The translations under genes and the position numbers were made by a program. The notes beneath the pieces were generated by a model. The model saw only the letters and a list, made by a program, of their open reading frames with translations, was not told the DNA's origin and made no database searches. From positions 434,001 to 498,000 of the forward strand of contig NZ_UTVH01000095.1 in NCBI RefSeq assembly GCF_900585905.1: 64,000 bases of DNA, written 5' to 3'. The stretch is from Pseudomonas viridiflava. Its GTDB lineage: Bacteria; Pseudomonadota; Gammaproteobacteria; Pseudomonadales; Pseudomonadaceae. Positions 1-7,012 of this stretch are shown piece after piece; the stretch's first letter is position 1, and the number at the start of each line of letters is the position of its first letter.

Positions 1-4
1 CGCA

Positions 5-721
5 ATGATGGACCAGCCGACGCGCCAGCCCCCGAAGCGACGCCCGCACAACCTGGCGACTGATCTGGTCACTGACCTGAGTCAGCGAATCCTGCTGGGC
101 AAGATCGCGGCAGGGCAGAAGCTGCCTTCCGAAAACGAGATCGTCCGCCAGCATGGCGTCAGCCGCACGGTGGTGCGCGAAGCTATTTCCAAGCTGCAGG
201 CGTCGGGGCTGGTGGAAACCCGGCATGGCATCGGCACGTTTGTGCTTGAGCGCGGCAATCAGAACGGCCTGCACCTGAAGGTTGAAACCGCAGCCAGCGT
301 GCGCGACATCATTGAGTTGCGCATTGGCCTGGAGACCCAGGCAGTGGCGTTGGCCGCTCTGCGCCGCACGGACGCTCAACTGCTCGCCATGCGCCAGGCG
401 CTGGATGATTACCAGGACCTGCTGGCCAATGAAGACAGCTGTGTAGAGCCGGACCGGCGCTTCCATATGCTCATCGCCGAAGCCACTGGCAATCCCTGCT
501 TCATCGAAATCATGCAGCATCTGGGCAGCGCCATGATCCCGCGCAGTCGCATCGACTCCAGCGAGCGGGCAGGGGTCAGCCTGGCTCACAAAGGCTATTT
601 GGCCAACCTCGAGCACGAAGCCTTGCTCGCCGCCATCCGCCGCCAGGACCCTGACGCTGCCCGCGCCGCCATGTGGACCCACCTGAGCAACAGCCGTGAG
701 CGCCTGGCGCCAGCGGACTAG
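5..721 (+). CDS. FadR-type GntR transcriptional regulator
   Basis: A 238-aa cytoplasmic DNA-binding regulator. Residues about 15-85 form a GntR winged helix, with the typical KLPSENEIVRQHGVSRTVVREA recognition region and a wing ending in RHGIGTF. Residues about 95-235 form an all-helical FCD effector domain, with the Arg/His pattern around RRFHMLIAEATGN and a late conserved His, which in this family often binds a metal and a carboxylate ligand. Two ATGs (5 and 8) open the frame; the ribosome site lies outside the window, so the start is unverified. Its target operon must lie left of the window, so the ligand (often a sugar acid or organic acid) cannot be named. The next gene to the right belongs to an unrelated island. 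Confidence 0.9.
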   Translation: MMDQPTRQPPKRRPHNLATDLVTDLSQRILLGKIAAGQKLPSENEIVRQHGVSRTVVREAISKLQASGLVETRHGIGTFVLERGNQNGLHLKVETAASVRDIIELRIGLETQAVALAALRRTDAQLLAMRQALDDYQDLLANEDSCVEPDRRFHMLIAEATGNPCFIEIMQHLGSAMIPRSRIDSSERAGVSLAHKGYLANLEHEALLAAIRRQDPDAARAAMWTHLSNSRERLAPAD

Positions 722-880
722 GCGCCTGCAGAAAACACTTTAGATCCTGTAGTTGTGCTTTCGATGCGCCTGCGCTGCCCGCGATAACGGTCTGATAATC
801 GCAGTATGCTTACAGGTCGAGTGCTGTCGCGGGCACGCGCGCTCCTACCGCTGCACATCTGTCCAGGCAGGGTTTGTTCC

Positions 881-945
881 CTGAGATGCACATCACATTC
901 ACGCTCGTATCAGAACCTTCCTACGTCTTCTTCAGGCCAAGTTTT
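881..945 (+). promoter_or_regulatory. Conserved 65-bp module upstream of gene A copy 1
   Basis: The segment starting CTGAGATGCACATCAC and ending TTCAGGCCAAGTTTT recurs upstream of all three A genes (also 2845-2910 and 4817-4881). It contains a shared core close to TATCAGAATATTCCTACG followed by TCTTCTTCAGGCCAAG. Conservation outlasts that of the DNA between it and the start codon, so it is probably a shared promoter or regulator site. No clear sigma-70, HrpL or Fur match was found. The rest of 722-880 holds only a fragment of a REP-like palindrome. Confidence 0.5.
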
Positions 946-993
946 GCGGATAACGGCCGCTAGCGGGTATGACGTCAAAGGGAGGGCAATAAT

Positions 994-1659
994 GTGAATA
1001 TCAGTGGGTTTACCAATATCCAACCTTATCTGCCGGTGGTAAGTTCGCCGCCGGCCACGGGGGCAAATGAAACTGAAGAGGTTTCAATCCCGGCACGTGT
1101 CTCTACTACCGCTGTGAAGAGGTCAGAGGACGATCCTTTCTATGAATATCAGGAGGAACCGTGGCTCACCGATCCCGGTTTTGAGCAGTGTCAGGATAAA
1201 AAGGAGTATCTGTATCATAAAAAAAATGTCGAGTACTTGGCGTTGGCTGCAACGCAAATCACCTATGAGAGGTTCATGAAAAATCTTGCTGACACGCACC
1301 CGGAAATCGCGGCAAAGAAATTTGGGTTTACACTTGATAGAAACGCTTTTATCAAAGTTATCGATCACGATGACGTCCTGAGCGAGCATGAAAAATACCT
1401 ACTTACTGAAGGCCTTAATAATTTTGAGAACCTGAAAGATAATCTGCAGGACCGTGCCAGGGCATTCATGATTCTTGCCGATCATGACCTTGAAACGTTC
1501 GGGGGTCGCTATAACCTGAACCTTGATAATTTTCAAAACGTGATTGATTTTGGCAAGATATTTGGCACCAGTCAGAAAAAAATGGGAGCTGAATGGGTGC
1601 GGCAGATTGAGATGAATGCCGAACGGAGGGAGTCGGTTTACGTTTCTGTCTCTGTCTAA
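994..1659 (+). CDS. Gene A copy 1: 221-aa protein of unknown function
   Basis: No known family is recognised. The GTG start at 994 follows GGGAGGG at good spacing and matches the N-terminus of copies 2 and 3 (MNISxFxNI). Residues 1-45 are Ser/Pro/Thr-rich and likely disordered; there is no signal peptide. From residue 48 comes YEYQEEPWLTDP, then a mostly helical body with conserved HPEIA (102-106), DHD...FGGRY (163-173), EWVRQIE (200-206) and a C-terminal VSVSV tail. The DHD..F.GRY helix-loop-helix loosely recalls an EF hand, but position 12 is not acidic. All three copies are exactly 221 aa. It converges on B1 across a stem-loop. Composition is AT-rich compared with the flanking genes. Confidence 0.8.
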   Translation: MNISGFTNIQPYLPVVSSPPATGANETEEVSIPARVSTTAVKRSEDDPFYEYQEEPWLTDPGFEQCQDKKEYLYHKKNVEYLALAATQITYERFMKNLADTHPEIAAKKFGFTLDRNAFIKVIDHDDVLSEHEKYLLTEGLNNFENLKDNLQDRARAFMILADHDLETFGGRYNLNLDNFQNVIDFGKIFGTSQKKMGAEWVRQIEMNAERRESVYVSVSV

Positions 1660-1669
1660 ACCGCGAAGG

Positions 1670-1691
1670 CTGGCAGAGCACGCTCTGCCAG
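1670..1691. terminator. Bidirectional stem-loop between A1 and B1
   Basis: CTGGCAGAGC and GCTCTGCCAG form a 10-bp perfect stem with a 2-nt loop between the converging 3' ends of A1 and B1, followed by TTTCTT on the plus strand. The same stem sequence (GCTGGCAGA) ends pair 3 but not pair 2. Confidence 0.7.
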
Positions 1692-1698
1692 TTTCTTA

Positions 1699-2629
1699 TC
1701 AATCGTTTCGGAACGGTGTGGTTTTCAAGACTTTCTGCGAGCAGATGTGCCCCAGATAAAATATATGGGGTGTGACAGGGGGCGCCCCAGACAACAGGTT
1801 CGCTACATAATATAGATGCAATTTGTAATGGGCTTTCCAGCGATTGAACCCCATTTGTCTGTGTTCAAACTCCAAAGCTTCAATCCCGCCATCACATCGC
1901 CCAAACTCGATTAGTTTTGACGCTGAGCCATCAGCGTTGCTGACAAGGTGGTGCATGGATTTACTCTTGTTTTCTACATCATAGAGAACAATGCCCGCTG
2001 ATGCGCCCTCCAACGGCGCCCCCTTGGTATCCGTAAACTTCACCTCCAGCAACGCTTCCTTGTAAATCTGCGTAGCCAGCCAACCCGGCACAGTGCGGCC
2101 CACAGGCATTCTGATAACCCCCCGGTTCATCATGCAGGTCATATTTTTGCAGCACCGGGTAGGAGCCGAAGGCCAGGGTGTAATCGACTGGAATGGCATT
2201 ATTCGGGTTTCCAGGCGTGACCCGAATAATGATGTCCGCTCCGGGCGCGAGGTTGGAAAACACCTTGACCGACTGGGTTTGAACCACCCATTCGCCATTT
2301 TCGTAATATTCGACTTTCCAGAGGCTGGTGGGGGCGTCTGCGTTAAAGATATGGATTATCACGTCCTGTCCACGCTCTGCCACGAACCCATAGTAGTGAG
2401 CGGCCTGGGCGTCGGCTAATGAGTCGTTGAGGTGGTACAGCCTGTCTTCCAGTACCGAGAATCGTGGCCCTGCACTTGCTGGCGGGCTGATCGGGTCAAC
2501 GACCTCGGAGGTAACTGCAGAATTTGCGCTTTGCTGTGCTGTCTCTGCATACGCTGCGGGCATCATGCAGGCGGCGATAACAAACGGCAGAAGCCAGCGT
2601 TTGAACGGTGTGCTGTGTAATAGATTTAT
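1699..2629 (-). pseudogene. Gene B copy 1: inactivated exported PPC-domain protein
   Basis: Compared with intact copies 2 and 3, this copy has two lesions. The codon aligned with their ATG start (2627-2629) is ATA. A run of six C at 2118-2123 replaces the five C found in copies 2 and 3, shifting the frame after the LHDEPG motif. The remainder is well preserved, with signal peptide, PPC-like domain and a C-terminal domain with both conserved Cys (GRC and GHIC). Decay therefore looks recent. The N-terminal two thirds is almost identical to copy 2, while the C-terminal third resembles copy 3. The C-run could in principle slip back, but the lost ATG would still block normal initiation. Confidence 0.8.
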
Positions 2630-2668
2630 TGTTGTTTTCTCGTCGATTAAGCCAGGGCAAGATGCCAC

Positions 2669-2858
2669 TGACCCAATCGACGTAATAGACAGCTGAACAA
2701 TGAGTCAATACGATCACCTTTAAAATCAGAGCCTTCCTACAAAATAATTCAAGGCTCTGTGTCGCTCATATATATGCATATGACGCCAATTTGCAGGAGC
2801 CAACTTGTTGGCGAGGCATCCGTCAGAGCATTTCCTGCTGGTCTCTGAGAGGTGCATC
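2669..2858. repeat. Conserved intergenic block, copy 1
   Basis: This block between the B1 remnant and A2 recurs almost unchanged at 4641-4830 and partly at 6598-6745. It contains a hairpin (CAGAGCCTT at 2727 pairing with AAGGCTCTG ending 2759), an AT-rich stretch near 2768-2782, and a half REP palindrome (GGAGCCAACTTGTTGGCGAGG). It probably holds the divergent promoters of B (minus) and the next A (plus). Confidence 0.7.
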
Positions 2859-2910
2859 ACATTTACGCTTCTATCGGAGTATTCCTACATCTTATTCAGG
2901 CCAAGTATTT
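2845..2910 (+). promoter_or_regulatory. Conserved module upstream of gene A copy 2
   Basis: Second occurrence of the A-gene upstream module, reading CTGAGAGGTGCATCAC and later TATCGGAGTATTCCTAC, ending in TTCAGGCCAAGTATTT. It lies 53 nt before the A2 start codon. Confidence 0.5.
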
Positions 2911-2962
2911 TCCTGAGTTGTCGTTATCGTATACGGCACTACACAATTAAGAGGGCAATATC

Positions 2963-3628
2963 GTGAATATCAGTGACTTTACCAACATTCAGCCTTATCG
3001 GCCGGTGGTGACTCTGCCGACTGGCACGGGTTCGAATAACGCCGAGGAGGTGACCTCGTCGAAGGGCCTTGAAAGCGCTTCAGTCATGGCGGCAAAAGAG
3101 ACGCCGCTCTATCAATATAAGAAGGAGCCATGGCTTACAGATCCGCTAATTGACTTTGCGACCAGTCGAGAAGAATACCTGTTTTTCAAGAGTATTATCC
3201 TGGGGGCACAATTACGCCTTCTTAAAGATTCATACAGTGATGCGCTTGTCGACCTGGCGGACGCTCACCCGGACATTGCAGCAAAAGAATTCAGTATAAC
3301 GATGAGTGAAGATGGCGCTATCAAGATTATCGACGCCCACAACGAGATGTCAGATGAGGATATAGAGACGTTGACGATGTTTTTAAATGACACATGCTAT
3401 CTGAAAGGTAGTGTGCAAATGGTGGTGCAGGGTATGTTGCTGCTAGCAGATCATGATCATGACACGTTTGGTGGTCGTTACGGTGTAGGCATTGAAGACA
3501 TCCAGCGCGTCTTGGATATAGGGAAGATTTTGAATGAAAGCGTTGACATGATGCGAGGTGAGTGGGTCAGGCAGATCGAGACGAATGCTGAAAGATTACC
3601 AGTTTCATATGTATCCGTTTCCGTGTGA
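2963..3628 (+). CDS. Gene A copy 2: 221-aa protein of unknown function
   Basis: Same length and layout as copy 1. The GTG start follows GAGGG, and the N-terminus MNISDFTNIQPYRPVV is Ser/Thr-rich. The YQYKKEPWLTDP motif, HPDIA, DHDHDTFGGRY, EWVRQIE and YVSVSV tail are all kept. Between these motifs it is clearly the most divergent of the three: residues 63-150 share little with copies 1 and 3. Its partner B2 is likewise the outlier in its C-terminal domain, and the stem-loop between them differs as well. No signal peptide or membrane segment is seen. Function unknown. Confidence 0.8.
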   Translation: MNISDFTNIQPYRPVVTLPTGTGSNNAEEVTSSKGLESASVMAAKETPLYQYKKEPWLTDPLIDFATSREEYLFFKSIILGAQLRLLKDSYSDALVDLADAHPDIAAKEFSITMSEDGAIKIIDAHNEMSDEDIETLTMFLNDTCYLKGSVQMVVQGMLLLADHDHDTFGGRYGVGIEDIQRVLDIGKILNESVDMMRGEWVRQIETNAERLPVSYVSVSV

Positions 3629-3633
3629 GTGAC

Positions 3634-3666
3634 TTCAATCTGACGGCACTATGCCGTCAGATTGAA
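3634..3666. terminator. Bidirectional stem-loop between A2 and B2
   Basis: TTCAATCTGACGGCA pairs perfectly with TGCCGTCAGATTGAA around a CTA loop, immediately after the A2 stop and before the B2 stop. The stem sequence is unrelated to those of pairs 1 and 3. Confidence 0.75.
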
Positions 3667-3674
3667 CCAGCAAA

Positions 3675-4601
3675 TCAGTTGCGAGGGCGAACCGTCTGTA
3701 ACACGGTTTGGGTGCAGATATGGCCTAAGGAGAACTCATGGGGACGGGGCTGGGCATTGCCCAGGAATAAATTAATGAGAGTATAGGTCCCGACACGATA
3801 GTAACTCCTCCATGTATTGAATCCTCTTTGGTTGTGCACAAAATCAGCGGCCTGGCGGCCCCCGTAGCAACGGCCGAGCTCGATTTTCTTCGAGGCGGAT
3901 CCACGCTCATCGCTTATCAAAACATCGGTAATAGGGTTTGAATTTTCATCAAATTCAAGTTGAAAGTAAGCAACCCCGCCGCGTAGCGGCGCACCTTTGG
4001 TATCCGTAAACTTCACCTCCAGCAGCGCCTCTCTGTAAATCTGCGTAGCCAGCCAACCCGGCACAGTGCGGCCCACAGGCATTCTGATAACCCCCGGTTC
4101 ATCATGCAGGTCGTATTTTTGCAGCACCGGATAGGAGCCGAAGGCCAGGGTGTAATTGACTGGAATGGCATTATTCGGGTTTCCAGGCGTGACCCGAATA
4201 ATGATGTCCGCTCCGGGCGCGAGGTTGGAAAACACCTTGACCGACTGGGTTTGAACCACCCATTCGCCATTTTCGTAATATTCGACTTTCCAGAGGCTGG
4301 TGGGGGCGTCTGCGTTAAAGATATGGATTATCACGTCCTGTCCACGCTCTGCCACGAACCCATAGTAGTGAGCGGCCTGGGCGTCGGCTAATGAGTCGTT
4401 GAGGTGGTACAGCCTGTCTTCCAGTACCGAGAATCGTGGCCCTGCACTTGCTGGCGGGCTGATCGGGTCAACGACCTCGGAGGTAACTGCAGAATTTGCG
4501 CTTTGCTGTGCTGTCTCTGCATACGCTGCGGGCATCATGCAGGCGGCGATAACAAACGGCAGAAGCCAGCGTTTGAACGGTGTGTTGTGTAATAGATTCA
4601 T
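3675..4601 (-). CDS. Gene B copy 2: exported PPC-like domain protein
   Basis: A 308-aa exported protein. The ATG at 4601 opens a signal peptide (MNLLHNTPFKRWLLPFVIAA). The cleavage mode is ambiguous: IAAC at 18-21 fits a lipobox, while AYA at 26-28 fits signal peptidase I. Residues about 45-150 match the pattern of a bacterial pre-peptidase C-terminal (PPC) beta-sandwich: YYGFVAERGQDVIIHIF, a Trp/Tyr-rich middle, then IIIRVTP and DYTLAF/NYTLAF-like strands. Next is a second beta segment (LLEVKFTDTKGAPL), then a variable C-terminal domain with two invariant Cys (GRC, GHIC) that could form a disulfide. No catalytic motif is seen. An in-frame GTG at 4640 lies upstream, but it would place 13 polar residues before the signal peptide. 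Confidence 0.8.
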   Translation of the reverse strand: MNLLHNTPFKRWLLPFVIAACMMPAAYAETAQQSANSAVTSEVVDPISPPASAGPRFSVLEDRLYHLNDSLADAQAAHYYGFVAERGQDVIIHIFNADAPTSLWKVEYYENGEWVVQTQSVKVFSNLAPGADIIIRVTPGNPNNAIPVNYTLAFGSYPVLQKYDLHDEPGVIRMPVGRTVPGWLATQIYREALLEVKFTDTKGAPLRGGVAYFQLEFDENSNPITDVLISDERGSASKKIELGRCYGGRQAADFVHNQRGFNTWRSYYRVGTYTLINLFLGNAQPRPHEFSLGHICTQTVLQTVRPRN

Positions 4602-4640
4602 TGTTATTTTCTCGTCGATTAAGTCAGGGCAAGATGCCAC

Positions 4641-4830
4641 TGACCCAATCGACGTAATAGACAGCTGAACAATGAGTCAATACGATCACCTTTAAAATCA
4701 GAGCCTTCCTACAAAATAATTCAAGGCTCTGTGTCGCTCATATATATGCATATGACGCCAATTTGCAGGAGCCAACTTGTTGGCGAGGCATCCGTCAGAG
4801 CATTTCCTGCTGGTCTCTGAGAGGTGTATC
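4641..4830. repeat. Conserved intergenic block, copy 2
   Basis: Near-perfect copy of 2669-2858, displaced by 1972 bp, with the same hairpin at 4699-4731 and the same half REP palindrome. It separates B2 from A3. Confidence 0.75.
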
Positions 4831-4881
4831 ACGTTCACGCTGCTATCAGAATATTCCTACGTCTTCTTAAGGCCAAGTTTT
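4817..4881 (+). promoter_or_regulatory. Conserved module upstream of gene A copy 3
   Basis: Third occurrence of the A-gene upstream module (CTGAGAGGTGTATCAC, then TATCAGAATATTCCTACG and TTAAGGCCAAGTTTTT), 49 nt before the A3 ATG. Confidence 0.5.
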
Positions 4882-4929
4882 TGGGATGGCAGCCGTTATT
4901 GAGTGAAACGACAAAGAAAGGGCGGTTTT

Positions 4930-5595
4930 ATGAATATCAGTAGTTTTGGTAACGTTATGCATTATGTGTCGGTAGTAAGCTCGCCAGCCGTTGCGGAGGC
5001 CAATAACGTCGAGCAGGTATCTTCCTCGGAACGAATTCCGGGGCATTCAACCAATGATGTAGAAGAGAAACCGTTCTATGAGTATCAGGAAAAACCGTGG
5101 CTTACCGAAAAGGGCTTTGAAAATTGCAGAGACCGTGAAGACTATGTGCTTCACAAGAAGCGTGTGATGGAGATTGATTTATCTCTAACGCAGATACGTT
5201 ACACGGTGTTCATGAAAAAACTGGCTGAGACCCATCCGGAAATAGCAGAAAAGAACTTCGGCTTTACCCTGGATGAAAACGCTTGCATAAAAATAATCAA
5301 TTACAATGACAGTCTTACCGACAGCGAAAAGAATGTGCTCACTGAAGCCTTTAACGATTTCGAGGGCATGAAGGCAGGCCTGCGCTCCACTGCCAGAGGG
5401 CTTATGACTCTTGTTGATCATGATCTCAAAACCTTTGAGGGTCGTTATAGCCTGGATATCGAAAACTTCCAAAATGTAATTGATTTTGGAAAATTATTAA
5501 GCTCAAGTCAGGAAAGCCGAGAAGCTGAATGGGTTCGTCAGATTGAGTCCTATGCGGATCGACGGGATTCCGCTTATATTTCCTTGACAGTATGA
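4930..5595 (+). CDS. Gene A copy 3: 221-aa protein of unknown function
   Basis: The ATG at 4930, behind AAAGGGCGG, gives 221 aa, exactly the length of copies 1 and 2; an in-frame GTG at 4903 would add nine residues not found in the paralogs. The motifs YEYQEKPWLTEKGFE, HPEIA, DHDLKTFEGRY, EWVRQIE and a C-terminal YISLTV are present. It is clearly closer to copy 1 than to copy 2 across the helical middle. No signal peptide, membrane segment or known domain is visible. Confidence 0.8.
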   Translation: MNISSFGNVMHYVSVVSSPAVAEANNVEQVSSSERIPGHSTNDVEEKPFYEYQEKPWLTEKGFENCRDREDYVLHKKRVMEIDLSLTQIRYTVFMKKLAETHPEIAEKNFGFTLDENACIKIINYNDSLTDSEKNVLTEAFNDFEGMKAGLRSTARGLMTLVDHDLKTFEGRYSLDIENFQNVIDFGKLLSSSQESREAEWVRQIESYADRRDSAYISLTV

Positions 5596-5603
5596 CGTGA
5601 AGG

Positions 5604-5627
5604 GCTGGCAGAAATCTTTCTGCCAGC
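5604..5627. terminator. Bidirectional stem-loop between A3 and B3
   Basis: GCTGGCAGAAA and TTTCTGCCAGC form an 11-bp stem around a two-base loop between the converging A3 and B3 genes. It shares its GCTGGCAGA arm with the terminator of pair 1. Confidence 0.7.
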
Positions 5628-5637
5628 ACCCCGTTAA

Positions 5638-6558
5638 CTAGTTGCGAAAAGGTACGGTCTTTTGTACTTTTTGGCTGCAGATATGGCCAAGATGAAACAG
5701 GTGAAGCTTGTCGTTCCCTGATAGTGCGTTCATTACATAATATCCGCCTACTTTATAGTGGGTTTTCCAGGTGTTGAAGCCCCTTTGCACGTGTTCAAAT
5801 TCGAGCGCTTCGAATCCCCCGTCGCACCGTCCAATATCTATCTGCTGTGAAGCGGAACCATCCGCGCCGCTAATCAGGTTGCGCTCAATCGTACGTTTGT
5901 TTTCTTTAAAGTGAAGTAAAAAGATAGCTAATCCACCTTGCAACGGCGCCCCTTTGGTATCCGTAAACTTCACCTCCAGCAGTGCCTCCTTGTAAATCTG
6001 CGTAGCCAGCCAACCCGGCACCGTGCGGCCCACTGGCATTCTGATAACCCCCGGTTCATCATGCAGGTCATATTTTTGCAGCACCGGGTAGGAGCCGAAA
6101 GCCAGAGTGTAATTGACTGGAATGGCATTATTCGGGTTTCGAGGTGTGACCCGAATAATGATGTCCGCCCCAGGCGGCAGGTTGGAAAATACCTTGGCAG
6201 ACTGGGTTTGAACCACCCAGCCACCATTCTCGTAATATTCGACTTTCCAGGGGCTGGTGGCGGAGCCACCCGCAAAGGCATTAATCAGGACGTCCTGCCC
6301 GCGCGCTGCCACGAACCCGTAGTAGTGAGCGGCCTGTGCCCCGGTTAATGAGTCATTGAGCTGGTACAGTCGATCTTCCAACACAGAAAATCGAGGGCCA
6401 GAACTTGCTGGCTGGCTAACCGGGTCACTGACTTCTGAGTGGGCTGTGGAATTTGTCGGTTGCTGCGCTGTATCTGCATGCGCTGCCGGCATCATACAGG
6501 CGGCGATAACAAACGGCAGAAGCCAGCATTTTAACGGCGTGTCGTGTAATAGATTCAT
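5638..6558 (-). CDS. Gene B copy 3: exported PPC-like domain protein
   Basis: A 306-aa paralog of B2 with its ATG at 6558. The signal peptide again offers both a lipobox-like IAAC and an AHA signal-peptidase-I site. The PPC-like segment (YYGFVAARGQDVLINAF ... IIIRVTPRN ... NYTLAFGSYPVL) is more divergent from copies 1 and 2 than those are from each other. The C-terminal domain (RCDGGFEALEFEH, GFNTWKTHYKVG, LGHICSQKV) is close to that of B1. This mosaic pattern suggests recombination between copies. It probably acts in the periplasm or at the cell surface; function unknown. Confidence 0.8.
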   Translation of the reverse strand: MNLLHDTPLKCWLLPFVIAACMMPAAHADTAQQPTNSTAHSEVSDPVSQPASSGPRFSVLEDRLYQLNDSLTGAQAAHYYGFVAARGQDVLINAFAGGSATSPWKVEYYENGGWVVQTQSAKVFSNLPPGADIIIRVTPRNPNNAIPVNYTLAFGSYPVLQKYDLHDEPGVIRMPVGRTVPGWLATQIYKEALLEVKFTDTKGAPLQGGLAIFLLHFKENKRTIERNLISGADGSASQQIDIGRCDGGFEALEFEHVQRGFNTWKTHYKVGGYYVMNALSGNDKLHLFHLGHICSQKVQKTVPFRN

Positions 6559-6597
6559 TGTTATTTTCTCGCCGATTAAGCCAGGGCAAGATGCCAC

Positions 6598-6827
6598 TGA
6601 CCCAATCGACGTAATAGACAGCTGAACAATGAGTCAATACGGTCACGTTTAAAATCAGAGCCTTCCTACAAAATAATTCAAGGCTCTGTGTCGCTCATAT
6701 ATATATGTATATGACGCCGATTTGTAGGAGCCAACTTGTTGGCGAGGCGTCAGGCCTGCCTAGCCAGAAAATCCGTCTCGCCACAAGTGGGCACCAACAA
6801 GTGGGCACCAACAAGTTGGCTCCTACA
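6598..6827. repeat. Third intergenic block and REP inverted repeat; end of the array
   Basis: From 6598 to about 6745 this repeats the intergenic block of copies 1 and 2, including the hairpin at 6656-6688, but the expected A-upstream module is missing. Instead a long imperfect inverted repeat follows: TGTAGGAGCCAACTTGTTGG at 6723-6742 pairs with CCAACAAGTTGGCTCCTACA at 6808-6827. Between the arms is a short direct duplication of GGGCACCAACAAGT. REP-type palindromes often mark rearrangement junctions. Confidence 0.65.
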
Positions 6828-7012
6828 GGTTGAGGCCTTCCCGTGTTTGATCTGCCACCCCTGCGGACGTCGACCTCGAAGGCCGCGTGTCCCGCGAAAA
6901 AATCACCCATGCAGCTGTCATTCCGCTCAAGAAGGCGATTCCCCAGTCGATACCGGAGTTGTCCTACAAGTTCGTTTGCGTTTTCCTTCAGCCAATAACA
7001 AGAGCTTTTCTC

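Larger units (their letters stand above)
994..6745. repeat. Three-unit tandem array of convergent A/B gene pairs
   Basis: Three units of about 1.96 kb lie head to tail (period 1972 bp from unit 1 to 2, 1957 bp from 2 to 3). Each has a plus-strand A gene, a stem-loop, a minus-strand B gene and a conserved intergenic block. DNA from about 2040 to 2858 is nearly identical to about 4012 to 4830, covering the N-terminal two thirds of B plus the following intergenic block; the A genes and B C-termini differ much more. The third intergenic copy (6559-6745) is not followed by another A gene. The island is visibly AT-richer than its neighbours, which suggests acquisition. Confidence 0.85.

Noticed and set aside
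905..945. Possible HrpL (hrp) box upstream of A1
   Set aside because: AGAACC is followed at about 19 bases by CCAAG, not by CCACNNA at 15-16 bases; copies 2 and 3 lack the GAACC half.
806..997. 63-aa plus-strand frame before gene A1
   Set aside because: No ribosome site, composition not protein-like, and it runs through the conserved upstream module into the A1 start.
2093..2419. Plus-strand frames opposite B1 (and the matching frames near 4104 and 5938)
   Set aside because: They are antisense shadows of the B genes; no ribosome site, and they are conserved only because B is repeated.
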